Both the position numbers and the translations under genes were made by a program. Source: Hyphomicrobiales bacterium (GTDB lineage: Bacteria > Pseudomonadota > Alphaproteobacteria > Rhizobiales > Rhizobiaceae). From it: a stretch of 64,000 nt of DNA. Under the pieces are notes generated by a model, which saw only the letters and a list, made by a program, of their open reading frames with translations, did no database searches and was not told where the DNA came from. Where the stretch lies: assembly GCA_900470155.1 (NCBI GenBank), contig UBZT01000009.1, positions 889,524 through 953,523 of the forward strand. Reading direction: 5' to 3'. Shown piece after piece: positions 18,267 through 26,552 of the stretch; the stretch's first letter is position 1; each line of letters starts with the position of its first letter.

Positions 18267-19427
18267 ATGGGTGAGCATGCCCCCTATGCCCTTTTCCGCG
18301 ACGATCCGCGCGGCGAGAGCCTCGTTTTTGCTGAACCGCGCGACCTGATCGTCGCGCGGACGGCGGACGAGGTGCTGCCAGCACTTGCCCGCCTGGAAGA
18401 GGCGCGACAATCGGGCAAATGGTTGGCGGGGTTCCTCTCCTACGAAGCAGGCTTCGTCTTTGAGGATAAGCTCAGGGCCTTCATCAAGGACAATCGCGCA
18501 ACCCCGCTGATCGCTTTTGGGGTATTCGACGCGCCTCAACCGGCCGACCACCCCCTGGCGTCTGCGCCACATGCCATCCCCAATGCGCCACTGCTGAGCG
18601 ATCTGCGCGCCGCCTGGGATCTGCCGACCTATGCCGACCGCTTTGAGCGGCTGCACCAGCACCTGCGCAAGGGAGACTGCTATCAGGCCAACCTGACCAT
18701 GCCGATCACGGCGACCTGGTCAGGCGATCCCCGCGCCGCCTTCTGGTCGCTGATTGCCCGCCAGCCTGTTCACTATGGCGCGTTGATCGATTTCGGTGAC
18801 CCCATCATCCTCTCACGCTCGCCCGAACTGTTCTTTTCCGTCGATGCGGACCGCTTTCTCGAGACGCGTCCGATGAAGGGCACGGCTGCGCGCGGCGCAA
18901 CGCCGCAGGAGGATGCGGCGATAGTCGAGGCCATGCTCGCTGACGAAAAGACCCAGGCCGAAAACCGCATGATCGTCGACCTGCTGCGCAATGATGTTTC
19001 CGTCATTTCCGAGGTCGGCACGCTGAGCGTTCCCAAACTGTTTGCCATCGAAACCTATCCGACCGTGCATCAGATGGTCAGCCATGTCCGGGCAAAGCTC
19101 CGCCAGGAGATCGGCCTGCCGGAGATTTTGGCGGCACTTTTTCCCTGCGGCTCGATCACCGGCGCGCCGAAAATGTGGGCGATGCGCATCCTGCATGAAC
19201 TGGAGGCCGGACCACGCGATGCCTATTGCGGCGCGATCGGTTATTGCGATCCCGCCGGCCCGATGCGTTTTTCCGTTGCGATCCGCACGCTGACCCTTTT
19301 CAATGACAAAAGAGCCGTCTTCAATGTCGGTGGCGGCATCGTCTTCGATTCGAAGGCGGAAGCCGAATATGACGAATGTCTTTTGAAGGCGCGCTTTGCC
19401 GTGGGGAACGAATGGATTTCTCGCTGA
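18267..19427 (+). CDS. pabB: Aminodeoxychorismate synthase component I
   Basis: The 386-residue chorismate-binding enzyme makes 4-amino-4-deoxychorismate for folate. Motifs include GDCYQANLTMPI, RSPELFFSVDADRFLETRPM, and KGTAARG with the conserved active-site Lys. LLRNDVSVISEVGTLSVPKL, YPTVHQMVSHVRA and PCGSITGAPK follow. It is shorter than fused PabB because the N-terminal region is compact. It overlaps the downstream aminotransferase-like gene by 16 bases, so the two PABA steps are encoded together. Confidence 0.92.
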   Translation: MGEHAPYALFRDDPRGESLVFAEPRDLIVARTADEVLPALARLEEARQSGKWLAGFLSYEAGFVFEDKLRAFIKDNRATPLIAFGVFDAPQPADHPLASAPHAIPNAPLLSDLRAAWDLPTYADRFERLHQHLRKGDCYQANLTMPITATWSGDPRAAFWSLIARQPVHYGALIDFGDPIILSRSPELFFSVDADRFLETRPMKGTAARGATPQEDAAIVEAMLADEKTQAENRMIVDLLRNDVSVISEVGTLSVPKLFAIETYPTVHQMVSHVRAKLRQEIGLPEILAALFPCGSITGAPKMWAMRILHELEAGPRDAYCGAIGYCDPAGPMRFSVAIRTLTLFNDKRAVFNVGGGIVFDSKAEAEYDECLLKARFAVGNEWISR

Positions 19428-20035
19428 TTGAAACCATGCGCTGGCAGCCGGGCGAAGGTTTTCTTCGCATCGACCAGCATTTGCGCCGCCTCACTCGCTC
19501 CGCCGACGCGCTGGGCTTTCGCGCGCCGCAGAACCCGCTTGCCTTGCTCAAAAGCGAGGTCGCGGCCGACCATGCGCTGCGCGTCCGCCTCGTCATGTCC
19601 TTCCGCGGCAAGATGGAGGTGACGACCACGCCTTACGAGGCGGAACCCGAGGAAAAGGTCTGGAAGCTCCGGATTGCAAAGACCCGGCTGAATTCGGAAG
19701 ACGCCCTTTTCCGCCACAAGACCTCGCGCCGCGACCCTTACGAGGCGGCGCGCGGCGAGTTCTCCAAGGACGAGGCTGACGAGGTGCTGCTGCTCAACGA
19801 GCGAGGCGAAGTCTGCGAAGGCACGATCACCAATCTCTTCGCCGAGGCGGCCGACGGCAGCCTGCTGACACCACCGCTCGCCAGCGGTCTGCTGCCCGGC
19901 GTGCTGCGCGCCGAACTGATCCGGGAGCGCCGCGCGAAAAGCGAAGTGCTCAAACCCGAAGACCTGAAATACCGCAAGCTGTTCGTCGGCAATTCTCTGC
20001 GCGGCCTGATTCCGGCCGAACTGGTCGAAGACTAG
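19412..20035 (+). CDS. Aminodeoxychorismate lyase-like class IV aminotransferase
   Basis: The 207-residue PLP enzyme is of the BCAT/PabC fold. It has IETMRWQPGEGFLRIDQHLR, a likely PLP lysine in FRHKTSRRDPYEAA, and NERGEVCEGTITNLF. The C-terminal half contains TPPLASGLLPGVLRAELI. Placement after pabB indicates that it releases pyruvate from aminodeoxychorismate to give p-aminobenzoate. At about 207 residues it is shorter than E. coli PabC (about 270), which is common for rhizobial copies. The ATG at 19412 lies inside the end of pabB. Confidence 0.85.
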   Translation: MDFSLIETMRWQPGEGFLRIDQHLRRLTRSADALGFRAPQNPLALLKSEVAADHALRVRLVMSFRGKMEVTTTPYEAEPEEKVWKLRIAKTRLNSEDALFRHKTSRRDPYEAARGEFSKDEADEVLLLNERGEVCEGTITNLFAEAADGSLLTPPLASGLLPGVLRAELIRERRAKSEVLKPEDLKYRKLFVGNSLRGLIPAELVED

Positions 20036-20043
20036 GAAAACCG

Positions 20044-20328
20044 ATGTTCATCCTCTCCCTCACCTATGTCAAACCGCAGGAAGACGCCGATCGCCTGATG
20101 GCGCCGCACATGGCCTGGGTCAATGCCGGCTATGACAGCGGCATGTTCCTCGCCTCCGGCCGCAAGGTACCCAGAACCGGCGGCGTCATACTGGCCAGGG
20201 GGGATCGGCTGGACATCGAGGCTTATGCGGCAACCGATCCGTTCGCCGCGGAAGGTGTGGCGGAATACGCAATCAGCGAAGTGGCGATCACGCGGACCGC
20301 TGCGGGGCTCGAGAGTTTGCGGGACTGA
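20044..20328 (+). CDS. YciI-family protein
   Basis: The 94-residue ferredoxin-like alpha+beta protein has the YciI pattern FILSLTYVKPQEDADRLMAP, HMAWVNAGYDSGMFLASGRK, and DPFAAEGVAEYAISE. YciI proteins are small dimers with a conserved His/Asp pair and mostly unknown function. It lies eight bases after the aminotransferase gene and probably belongs to the pab operon. Confidence 0.85.
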   Translation: MFILSLTYVKPQEDADRLMAPHMAWVNAGYDSGMFLASGRKVPRTGGVILARGDRLDIEAYAATDPFAAEGVAEYAISEVAITRTAAGLESLRD

Positions 20329-20343
20329 CGACGAGTTGTCCGG

Positions 20344-20643
20344 TTACGGCTCAGGATGTCCGCTGCGCGGAATCTCCTGCCTCCCGTCAAAAATCTCAAG
20401 AATTTCCACACCCGCGTCGTCCAGCTTGTAGTAGATGATGTAGGGGCTACCCCGCACCACGAGACGACGTACCTGCTCGCGTTTCGTCCTGACTCCCATT
20501 TCGGGATGGTCGGCCAACAAGTCAGCAATATCGACGATTTACCGCGCCACGGCGCTGGCCGCTGCCGGATTGAACCGGGCGATGTAGCGACGAATGTGGG
20601 CCAGATCGAGCAACGCCGTCGTCGCCCAGGTGAGTTTGATCAT
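20344..20643 (-). pseudogene. Broken RelE/ParE-type toxin (in-frame stop)
   Basis: Read from the ATG at 20643, the frame gives MIKLTWATTALLDLAHIRRY, then IARFNPAAASAVAR, and meets TAA at codon 35 (20539-20541). The same frame continues as IVDIADLLADHPEMGVRTK, VRRLVVRGSPYIIYYKLDDA and VEILEIFDGRQEIP to a stop at 20344. Together this is a normal-length ParE/RelE toxin of 99 codons, with a single nonsense codon. A C-to-T change from CAA would produce it. The start overlaps the antitoxin stop as ATGA, the classic TA layout. The toxin is very likely inactive, unless the stop is a sequence error or the downstream part is re-initiated. Confidence 0.8.
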
Positions 20644-20921
20644 CTGCGCCGAACGATATCAGGCTCGGGCGGAGGCAACTCAATGTCGGTGCCCCAGCTC
20701 AAAAGCCATGCTTTCATGGCCTGGTGCGAGATCACACCGCTGTCTGCAGCGGCCAGCATACCTTGCTCAACCGCAGCCAGTTCCATGTCCTGCCGATCAA
20801 GATATTCTGCGATCGCCTCCTCGACGAACTCGCTCTCATCTCGACGGCTCGCGCGTGCCGATGACGAAAGCCTGGACATGACTTTCTCCGAAACATCAAC
20901 CTTGACCAGGTTAGCTGACAT
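20640..20921 (-). CDS. Ribbon-helix-helix antitoxin (ParD/CopG-like)
   Basis: The 93-residue protein has an N-terminal ribbon-helix-helix core (VKVDVSEKVMSRLSSSARAS, then RRDESEFVEEAIAEYLDRQD). Its C-terminal tail would wrap the toxin. It is the partner of the interrupted ParE at 20344-20643, which starts within its stop codon. It would bind its own promoter and repress the operon. The ATG at 20921 is chosen after a GAAGGA site. In-frame ATGs at 20927 and 20939 are possible. Unlike the toxin, its frame is intact. Confidence 0.8.
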   Translation of the reverse strand: MSANLVKVDVSEKVMSRLSSSARASRRDESEFVEEAIAEYLDRQDMELAAVEQGMLAAADSGVISHQAMKAWLLSWGTDIELPPPEPDIVRRR

Positions 20922-21243
20922 AAGCATGGCGTCCTTCATTTATAGGATCGTGGCAGATGTCCGAGGCAGGTGAGAACAACCGCATATCCGCTTCCTGTCG
21001 ACAGCATTCCTTAACCCGCAATGTATCGTCGAAAATGTAGGTGGAATGATCGTCATCGAAACAGCAATCGATATCAGTATTGATCTCCATCCCCCGCCAA
21101 ACGGCGATCAGCACAAGCAAGCCCGCCACGGCAAGAAAGCAACGTCTACTCCACTGCTCATCCGGCCGGACCAACGAAGCTCCCACTTGCAACGAGGCTA
21201 GCAAATCGGCACGCTGCGCGCAAATCAAGCCGGCGCACCTCAT
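20911..21243 (-). CDS. Possible small single-pass membrane protein
   Basis: An open frame of about 110 residues fills most of the otherwise unassigned 20940-21244 stretch. It contains one hydrophobic helix (CFLAVAGLLVLIAVW), then an acidic, cysteine-containing tail (INTDIDCCFDDDHSTYIF). I recognise no family. It slightly overlaps the antitoxin gene at its end, and its start overlaps the divergent DUF3445 start. No good ribosome site is visible. I list it because the composition is more protein-like than the shadow frames around it. Confidence 0.25.
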   Translation of the reverse strand: MRCAGLICAQRADLLASLQVGASLVRPDEQWSRRCFLAVAGLLVLIAVWRGMEINTDIDCCFDDDHSTYIFDDTLRVKECCRQEADMRLFSPASDICHDPINEGRHAYVS

Positions 21244-21244
21244 C

Positions 21245-22135
21245 ATGTCCACCTTCACCCACACGCCCTATGCCGGGCCAACGCGTCCCTTCACCATCGG
21301 CCTCTCGTCGCTCGATCCGGACCGCTGGATCCAGCCTGACGGAATGCTGCGGCCCTATCTCGACGAGAAGCGTCAGCTCGCGACCGCGAAACGCGACGAC
21401 GTATTTCGCGCAACCGCGGACAGCCTGCCAGCGCAGCGCGAATGCCTGCGCCTGATTGTCGATCACCTGGAAACCCGGCACCCGCATCTCTGTCGCCGCG
21501 ACGGCAGTGCCATCACCCTCGCCGGCCATACCATCGACCTCGATGACGAGGCGATTCCATCCCTCATGCGCGCCGGCTTTCTCATCCAGGACGATCTGGT
21601 CATCATGAAGCGGCGCGAGGCCGGCTGGTTCATCGCCGCAGCGCATCTGTGTTTTCCCTCCTCCTGGTCGCTCGCCGATAAATTCGACCGCCCGATGGAA
21701 GAGATCCACGCCCATGTGCCGGGCTTCCAGGGCGGTACCCGCAACGCGGCCCTGATCAACCGCATTTTCGACAATCTCCTGCCCGGCCAGCCGGCCGAGC
21801 GCTTCAACTGGTCGATCAACTGGCGGCAAAAGCTGCATCATCCCGAAACCGGTCGCAATGACGCAGCCTCTCCCGATGAGGCCGTGATCCGCGTCGAGCG
21901 CCAGACGCTGACCAGACTGCCTGAGACGGGCGATATCGTCTTCACCATCCGCATCTATCTGGATCCGGTCGCGGCCTTCGAAAACCACCCTGAAGGACCG
22001 CGTCTGGCAATGGCGCTTGCCGATCAGCTCGATGCCTTGACACCCCAACAGGCAGCCTACAAAGGCGTCGATATCCAGCGCACGCGTCTCGTTGAGTGCC
22101 TGCGCAATCGGCATTTTGCGAAAAATTCCGCCTGA
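21245..22135 (+). CDS. DUF3445 heme-dependent oxidative N-demethylase-like protein
   Basis: The 296-residue protein matches the DUF3445 family, known as the alpha subunit type of heme-dependent oxidative N-demethylases. Characteristic parts are PFTIGLSSLDPDRWIQPD, the YLDEKRQLATAKRDDVFRAT segment, and WFIAAAHLCFPSSWSLADKF. PMEEIHAHVPGF and NWSINWRQKLHHPETG follow. Family members remove methyl groups from small amines such as dimethylamine; the substrate here is unknown. The usual partner subunits are not adjacent. The ATG at 21245 gives the normal N-terminus. Confidence 0.8.
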   Translation: MSTFTHTPYAGPTRPFTIGLSSLDPDRWIQPDGMLRPYLDEKRQLATAKRDDVFRATADSLPAQRECLRLIVDHLETRHPHLCRRDGSAITLAGHTIDLDDEAIPSLMRAGFLIQDDLVIMKRREAGWFIAAAHLCFPSSWSLADKFDRPMEEIHAHVPGFQGGTRNAALINRIFDNLLPGQPAERFNWSINWRQKLHHPETGRNDAASPDEAVIRVERQTLTRLPETGDIVFTIRIYLDPVAAFENHPEGPRLAMALADQLDALTPQQAAYKGVDIQRTRLVECLRNRHFAKNSA

Positions 22136-22277
22136 TCGCGGCTGCGGTCCGCGACATACTCTTTATTGTGTCAGTATTTTGTGATCTAGAGCCGCCAATA
22201 TCGGCCCTGCCGATGCGCATTCGGCAACGACCCAATTGTGCACGCAGCACGACGCTGCGCCCTGCAAGGAGACAAAA

Positions 22278-23720
22278 ATGAGTGAGACATCCTATCCGGT
22301 TTACGGCGAGATCACCGGCCCGATCGTCATGATCGGTTTTGGTTCGATCGGCCGTGGCACGCTGCCGCTGATCGAGCGCCACTTCAAGTTCGACAAGAGC
22401 CGGATGGTCGTCATCGACCCGCGCAACGACGACGCAGAGCTTCTGGCCAAGCACGGCGTCAAGCACATCCAGGCGCATGTCACCAAGGAAAACTACAAGG
22501 AACTGCTCAAGCCGCTTCTGAAGGCCGGCAAGGGCCAGGGCTTCTGCGTTAACCTCTCGGTCGACACCGGTTCGCTCGACCTGATGAAGATGTGCCGCAA
22601 GCTCGACGTTCTCTACATCGACACGGTCGTTGAGCCCTGGCTCGGCTTCTATTTCGACAAGAACATGAAGAATTCGGAGCGCACCAACTACGCGCTGCGC
22701 GAAACCGTTCGTGCCGAAATCAAGAAGAACCCGGGCGGCACCACCGCCGTTTCGACCTGCGGCGCAAATCCGGGCATGGTTTCCTGGTTCGTCAAGCAGG
22801 CTCTGGTCAACGTCGCCAACGAACTCGGCGTCAAGTTCGAAGAGCCGACGCAGGACGATCGCGAAGGCTGGGCCAAGCTGATGAAGAAAGTCGGCGTCAA
22901 GGGCATCCACATTGCCGAACGCGACACCCAGCGCGCCAAGAACCCGAAGCCGATGAACGTCTTCTGGAACACCTGGTCGGTCGAAGGCTTCATCTCGGAA
23001 GGCCTGCAGCCGGCAGAACTCGGCTGGGGCACCCATGAAAACTGGATGCCGAAGAACGCCAAGAAGCACAAGAAGGGCTGCAAGGCTGCCATCTATCTCG
23101 AACAGCCGGGCGCCAACACCCGCGTCCGCACCTGGTGCCCGACACCGGGTCCGCAGTACGGCTTCCTCGTCACTCACAACGAGTCAATCTCGATCGCCGA
23201 CTACTTCACCGTCGAGAAGGATGGCGAAGTCGCCTATCGTCCGACCTGCCACTATGCCTATCACCCGGCCAATGACGCCGTTCTGTCGCTGCACGAAATG
23301 TTCGGCAACGGTGGCAAGCAGCAGCCGGTTCTCCACGTTCTCGACGAGAACGAACTGGTTGACGGTGTCGACGAACTCGGCGTGCTTCTCTATGGCCACG
23401 ACAAGAACGCCTACTGGTATGGTTCGCGCTTGTCGCTGGAAGAAACCCGCCGTATCGCGCCTTACCAGAACGCCACCGGCCTGCAGGTAACCTCTGCCGT
23501 TCTCGCCGGCATGGTCTGGGCACTGGAAAACCCGAAGGCCGGCATCGTCGAAGCCGACGAGATCGATTACAAGCGCTGCCTGGAAGTGCAGATGCCGTAT
23601 CTCGGCCCGGTCGAAGGCCACTACACCGACTGGACCCCGCTCGAAGGCCGCCCGGGCCTGTTCCCGGAAGACCTCGACGAAAAGGATCCGTGGCAGTTCC
23701 GGAACATTCTGGTTCGTTGA
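22278..23720 (+). CDS. hss: Homospermidine synthase
   Basis: The 480-residue NAD-dependent enzyme joins putrescine units (or putrescine and spermidine) to give sym-homospermidine, a major rhizobial polyamine. The Rossmann motif GPIVMIGFGSIGRGTL is near the start. Further family sequences are FCVNLSVDTGSLDLMKMC, STCGANPGMVSWFVKQAL and YGHDKNAYWYGSRLS. The ATG at 22278 is preferred over an upstream in-frame codon; it follows AAGGAG. Product and length are typical of alphaproteobacterial Hss. A strong terminator follows. Confidence 0.96.
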   Translation: MSETSYPVYGEITGPIVMIGFGSIGRGTLPLIERHFKFDKSRMVVIDPRNDDAELLAKHGVKHIQAHVTKENYKELLKPLLKAGKGQGFCVNLSVDTGSLDLMKMCRKLDVLYIDTVVEPWLGFYFDKNMKNSERTNYALRETVRAEIKKNPGGTTAVSTCGANPGMVSWFVKQALVNVANELGVKFEEPTQDDREGWAKLMKKVGVKGIHIAERDTQRAKNPKPMNVFWNTWSVEGFISEGLQPAELGWGTHENWMPKNAKKHKKGCKAAIYLEQPGANTRVRTWCPTPGPQYGFLVTHNESISIADYFTVEKDGEVAYRPTCHYAYHPANDAVLSLHEMFGNGGKQQPVLHVLDENELVDGVDELGVLLYGHDKNAYWYGSRLSLEETRRIAPYQNATGLQVTSAVLAGMVWALENPKAGIVEADEIDYKRCLEVQMPYLGPVEGHYTDWTPLEGRPGLFPEDLDEKDPWQFRNILVR

Positions 23721-23740
23721 GCCGTTAGGCATCAAGCTTG

Positions 23741-23769
23741 AAGCCCGTCGCCCTTGCGGCGGGCTTTTT
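23741..23769 (+). terminator. Terminator after hss
   Basis: The inverted repeat AAGCCCG...CGGGCTT with an inner CGCC/GGCG section is followed by TTTTT. Confidence 0.8.
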
Positions 23770-23930
23770 GCTTTCATAGAGACAGGAACATCGGGAAGTC
23801 GCATCCAGACGGGATAAACCGGACCAGACAGGATCCCGGTCTTGCTTTGGACAAGGCTTCACGGCATGGTTTTTAAAATTTTAGACAAGTGGACGGCGAT
23901 TTCACGCCGCCAAGACGGTGGGAGACCAGA

Positions 23931-24293
23931 ATGCAACTCAAGTCCCTGGTAGCAATCGCGGCCTGTGCAATGGCGCTTTCGTCTTGCTACTCCAGCAGCC
24001 CTCGCCCGCTCCCGACCGTAAGGCAAGGGCCGACCGTGGAAGGCGCTTGGGCTGATCCGAATGGCATCGTCTCCACCTTCCAGGGCGGCACGTTTACAAC
24101 CCGCACCACCGACACCAATCAGGTTCTCGCCTCCGGCACCTACACCTTACAATCCGACCGCCTGGTGGAAATCAACATGACCTCGCTGGTGCGCAACACC
24201 CAGCAGAAGGTCAATTGCGCCCTGGTCACGCCGACCCAGCTCAACTGCACCTCAGACAGCGGCGCACAGTTCTCGCTCGCTCGCCGCGCCTGA
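23931..24293 (+). CDS. omp10: Omp10-like outer membrane lipoprotein
   Basis: The 120-residue lipoprotein has a signal peptide and lipobox ALSSC (lipidated Cys19). The mature part has the pattern seen in Brucella Omp10: DPNGIVSTFQGGTFTTRTTD, then LVEINMTSLVRN, KVNCALVTPTQLNCTS and a FSLARRA end. Two cysteines may pair. It is expected to be anchored to the outer membrane. Brucella Omp10 contributes to envelope integrity and virulence; its molecular role is unknown. The ATG at 23931 follows GGGAG; the longer frame would displace the signal peptide. Confidence 0.88.
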   Translation: MQLKSLVAIAACAMALSSCYSSSPRPLPTVRQGPTVEGAWADPNGIVSTFQGGTFTTRTTDTNQVLASGTYTLQSDRLVEINMTSLVRNTQQKVNCALVTPTQLNCTSDSGAQFSLARRA

Positions 24294-24357
24294 GCCGAAG
24301 CCGAAGCCGTCGGTCAAAGATTTCCGCGTCACACCAACGGCGCTTCCAGCACGTTAT

Positions 24358-24388
24358 AAAGCGGTTGCCATTGGCAGCCGCTTTTTTA
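24358..24388 (+). terminator. Terminator after omp10
   Basis: The stem AAGCGGtTGCCA...TGGCAgCCGCTT is followed by TTTTTT. Confidence 0.85.
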
Positions 24389-24536
24389 TTTCAACATTTC
24401 ATAACATGACCGCAAAGGGTGGTTTTTACTTGCGGTTGCCACGACTTGATGAAAACATTCGACCATCCAGGGCGGCGGAAGCAGACGCGAGAACGGCCAG
24501 CGCCCATGATCAAGATGTAAAAACTGGAGAGAAACG

Positions 24537-26429
24537 ATGTTCAGACACCTGCGGTTCGGCCTATTGAGCGCTTCCGTGCTTGCACTATCTGCCGGCGGCG
24601 CGTTTGCCGATTTCGAGCTAAACATCCTGCACATCAATGATCTTCACTCTCGCATCGAAGCGATCAACAAGTCCGATTCGACCTGCTCCGCGGAAGAAGC
24701 CGGCAAGAACGAGTGCTTCGGCGGCATCGCCCGCGTCAAGACCGCCATCGACACCCGCCGTGCCGAGCTCGACGGCAAGAACGTGCTGACGCTCGACGCC
24801 GGCGACCAGTTCCAGGGCTCGCTGTTCTACACGACCTACAAGAGCGCTCCGATCGCCGAATTCATGAACGGCATCGGTTTCGACGCCATGGCGATCGGCA
24901 ATCACGAATTCGATGACGGCCCGGAAGAACTGGCCAAATTCATCGACGCCCTGAAATTCCCGATGATCTCCGGCAACACGCTGGCCGGCCTCGACACGCC
25001 GATTGCCGACAAGTTCAAGCCCTACATCATCAAGGAATTCGGCGCCGACAAGGTCGCCGTGGTTTCTGTTCTCGCAACCGACACCGACGAAACCTCTTCG
25101 CCGGGCGACAGCGTGCTGTTTGCCGACGAGATCACCTATCTCAAGGAAGCGGTGAAGGAGATCGAGGCCGCCGGCATCAACAAGATCGTCCTGCTGTCGC
25201 ATGTTGGCTACATCAAGGACCAGCAGATCGCAGCCGCGGTGGATGGCATCGACGTGATCGTCGGCGGTCACAGCCATACGTTGCTCTCCTCGACGGACGA
25301 GAAGGCCGCCGGCCCCTATCCGACGCTGGTCAAGAACCCGTCGGGCAAGGATGTTCCGATCGTCACCGCCTATGCCTATTCGAAGTATGTTGGCGACCTG
25401 GCCGTCACCTTCGACGACGCCGGCGTCGTCAAGGCATCGTCCGGCGCACCCAAGCTGCTCGATGCCTCGGTTACCCCCGATGCAGGCTTTACCGCCAAGG
25501 TGACGGAACTCGGCGGCCCGATCGAAGAATTGAAGCTGAAGGAAATCGGCTCGACCGCCGACGCCATCGACGGCTCCCGCGATGTGTGCCGCACCGCCGA
25601 ATGCACCATGGGCAATCTGGTTGCCGACGCAATGGTCGACCGTCTCAAGGATCAGGGCATCACCATCGCCATCCAGAATGGCGGCGGCTTGCGCGCGTCG
25701 ATCGATGCCGGCACGGTCACCATGGGCGAAGTGCTGACGGTCCTGCCCTTCCAGAACTCGCTGGCGTCTTTCCAGCTCAAGGGCTCCGACATAATTACAG
25801 CCCTCGAAAACGGTCTCAGCCAGATCGAAGAGGTCGCCGGTCGTTTCCCGCAGGTCTCCGGCCTGAAATATTCCTTCGACAAGTCGAAGCCGGCCGGCAG
25901 TCGCGTTGTCTCGGTCGAGGTGAAGGAAGGCGATGCCTTCGTCGCGCTTGATCCGAACAAGGTCTATGGCGTCGCCACAAACAATTACATGCGGGCCGGC
26001 GGTGACGGCTTCAGGATCTTCGCCACAGCCGGCCAGAACGCCTATGATTTTGGACCAGGACTGGAAAGCGTCGTCGCCGACTACATCGCCAAGAACAGCC
26101 CCTACAAGCCCTATACCGACGGTCGCATCACGGAAGTCGCTTCGGCGGTCGCCGTGCCGGCAGAAACGGCGCCTGCGACAGAAGCCGCCCCCGTAGCAAC
26201 ACCGGCACCGGCAGAGACAGCGGCTACCACCCCGGCAGCAACGGCGGTCGAAACCGCGACTGCCGCTGCCGCAACAGTCTACAAAGTGGTTGCCGGTGAC
26301 AGCCTGTGGAAGATTGCCAAGGCAACCTACGGCGACGGCGCGCTCTGGACCAAGATCGCCGAAACCAATGGACTGAAGAACCCCGACCTGATTGCAGTCG
26401 GCAAGGAACTTGAATTGCCGGTCAACTAA
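24537..26429 (+). CDS. Exported 5'-nucleotidase/UshA-like enzyme fused to LysM
   Basis: The 630-residue periplasmic phosphoesterase has a signal peptide (to about residue 24). The metallophosphatase domain carries metal motifs ILHINDLHSRIE, DAGDQFQGS, GNHEFDDG and VGGHSHTLL. A 5'-nucleotidase C-terminal domain follows, with the nucleoside-binding loop QNGGGLRASIDAG. An Ala/Pro/Thr linker (about 530-578) leads to a LysM module (VYKVVAGDSLWKIAKATYGD, about 580-630). It would hydrolyse extracellular nucleotides or cyclic nucleotides while held on peptidoglycan by LysM. The fusion is the unusual part; the catalytic domains look complete. A strong terminator follows. Confidence 0.92.
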   Translation: MFRHLRFGLLSASVLALSAGGAFADFELNILHINDLHSRIEAINKSDSTCSAEEAGKNECFGGIARVKTAIDTRRAELDGKNVLTLDAGDQFQGSLFYTTYKSAPIAEFMNGIGFDAMAIGNHEFDDGPEELAKFIDALKFPMISGNTLAGLDTPIADKFKPYIIKEFGADKVAVVSVLATDTDETSSPGDSVLFADEITYLKEAVKEIEAAGINKIVLLSHVGYIKDQQIAAAVDGIDVIVGGHSHTLLSSTDEKAAGPYPTLVKNPSGKDVPIVTAYAYSKYVGDLAVTFDDAGVVKASSGAPKLLDASVTPDAGFTAKVTELGGPIEELKLKEIGSTADAIDGSRDVCRTAECTMGNLVADAMVDRLKDQGITIAIQNGGGLRASIDAGTVTMGEVLTVLPFQNSLASFQLKGSDIITALENGLSQIEEVAGRFPQVSGLKYSFDKSKPAGSRVVSVEVKEGDAFVALDPNKVYGVATNNYMRAGGDGFRIFATAGQNAYDFGPGLESVVADYIAKNSPYKPYTDGRITEVASAVAVPAETAPATEAAPVATPAPAETAATTPAATAVETATAAAATVYKVVAGDSLWKIAKATYGDGALWTKIAETNGLKNPDLIAVGKELELPVN

Positions 26430-26450
26430 GACCGTTTGACGCATGACAAC

Positions 26451-26484
26451 AAGCCGGTCCGGGCTTTCCCGGGCCGGCTTTTGC
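26451..26484 (+). terminator. Terminator after the 5'-nucleotidase gene
   Basis: The long stem AAGCCGG-CCGGG...CCCGG-CCGGCTT is followed by TTGCTTTT. Confidence 0.85.
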
Positions 26485-26552
26485 TTTTATCAGATGATCT
26501 TCGAGACGACTTTCGACGTATTGGCTTGCAGCCAAACCATCAGGATCACACA

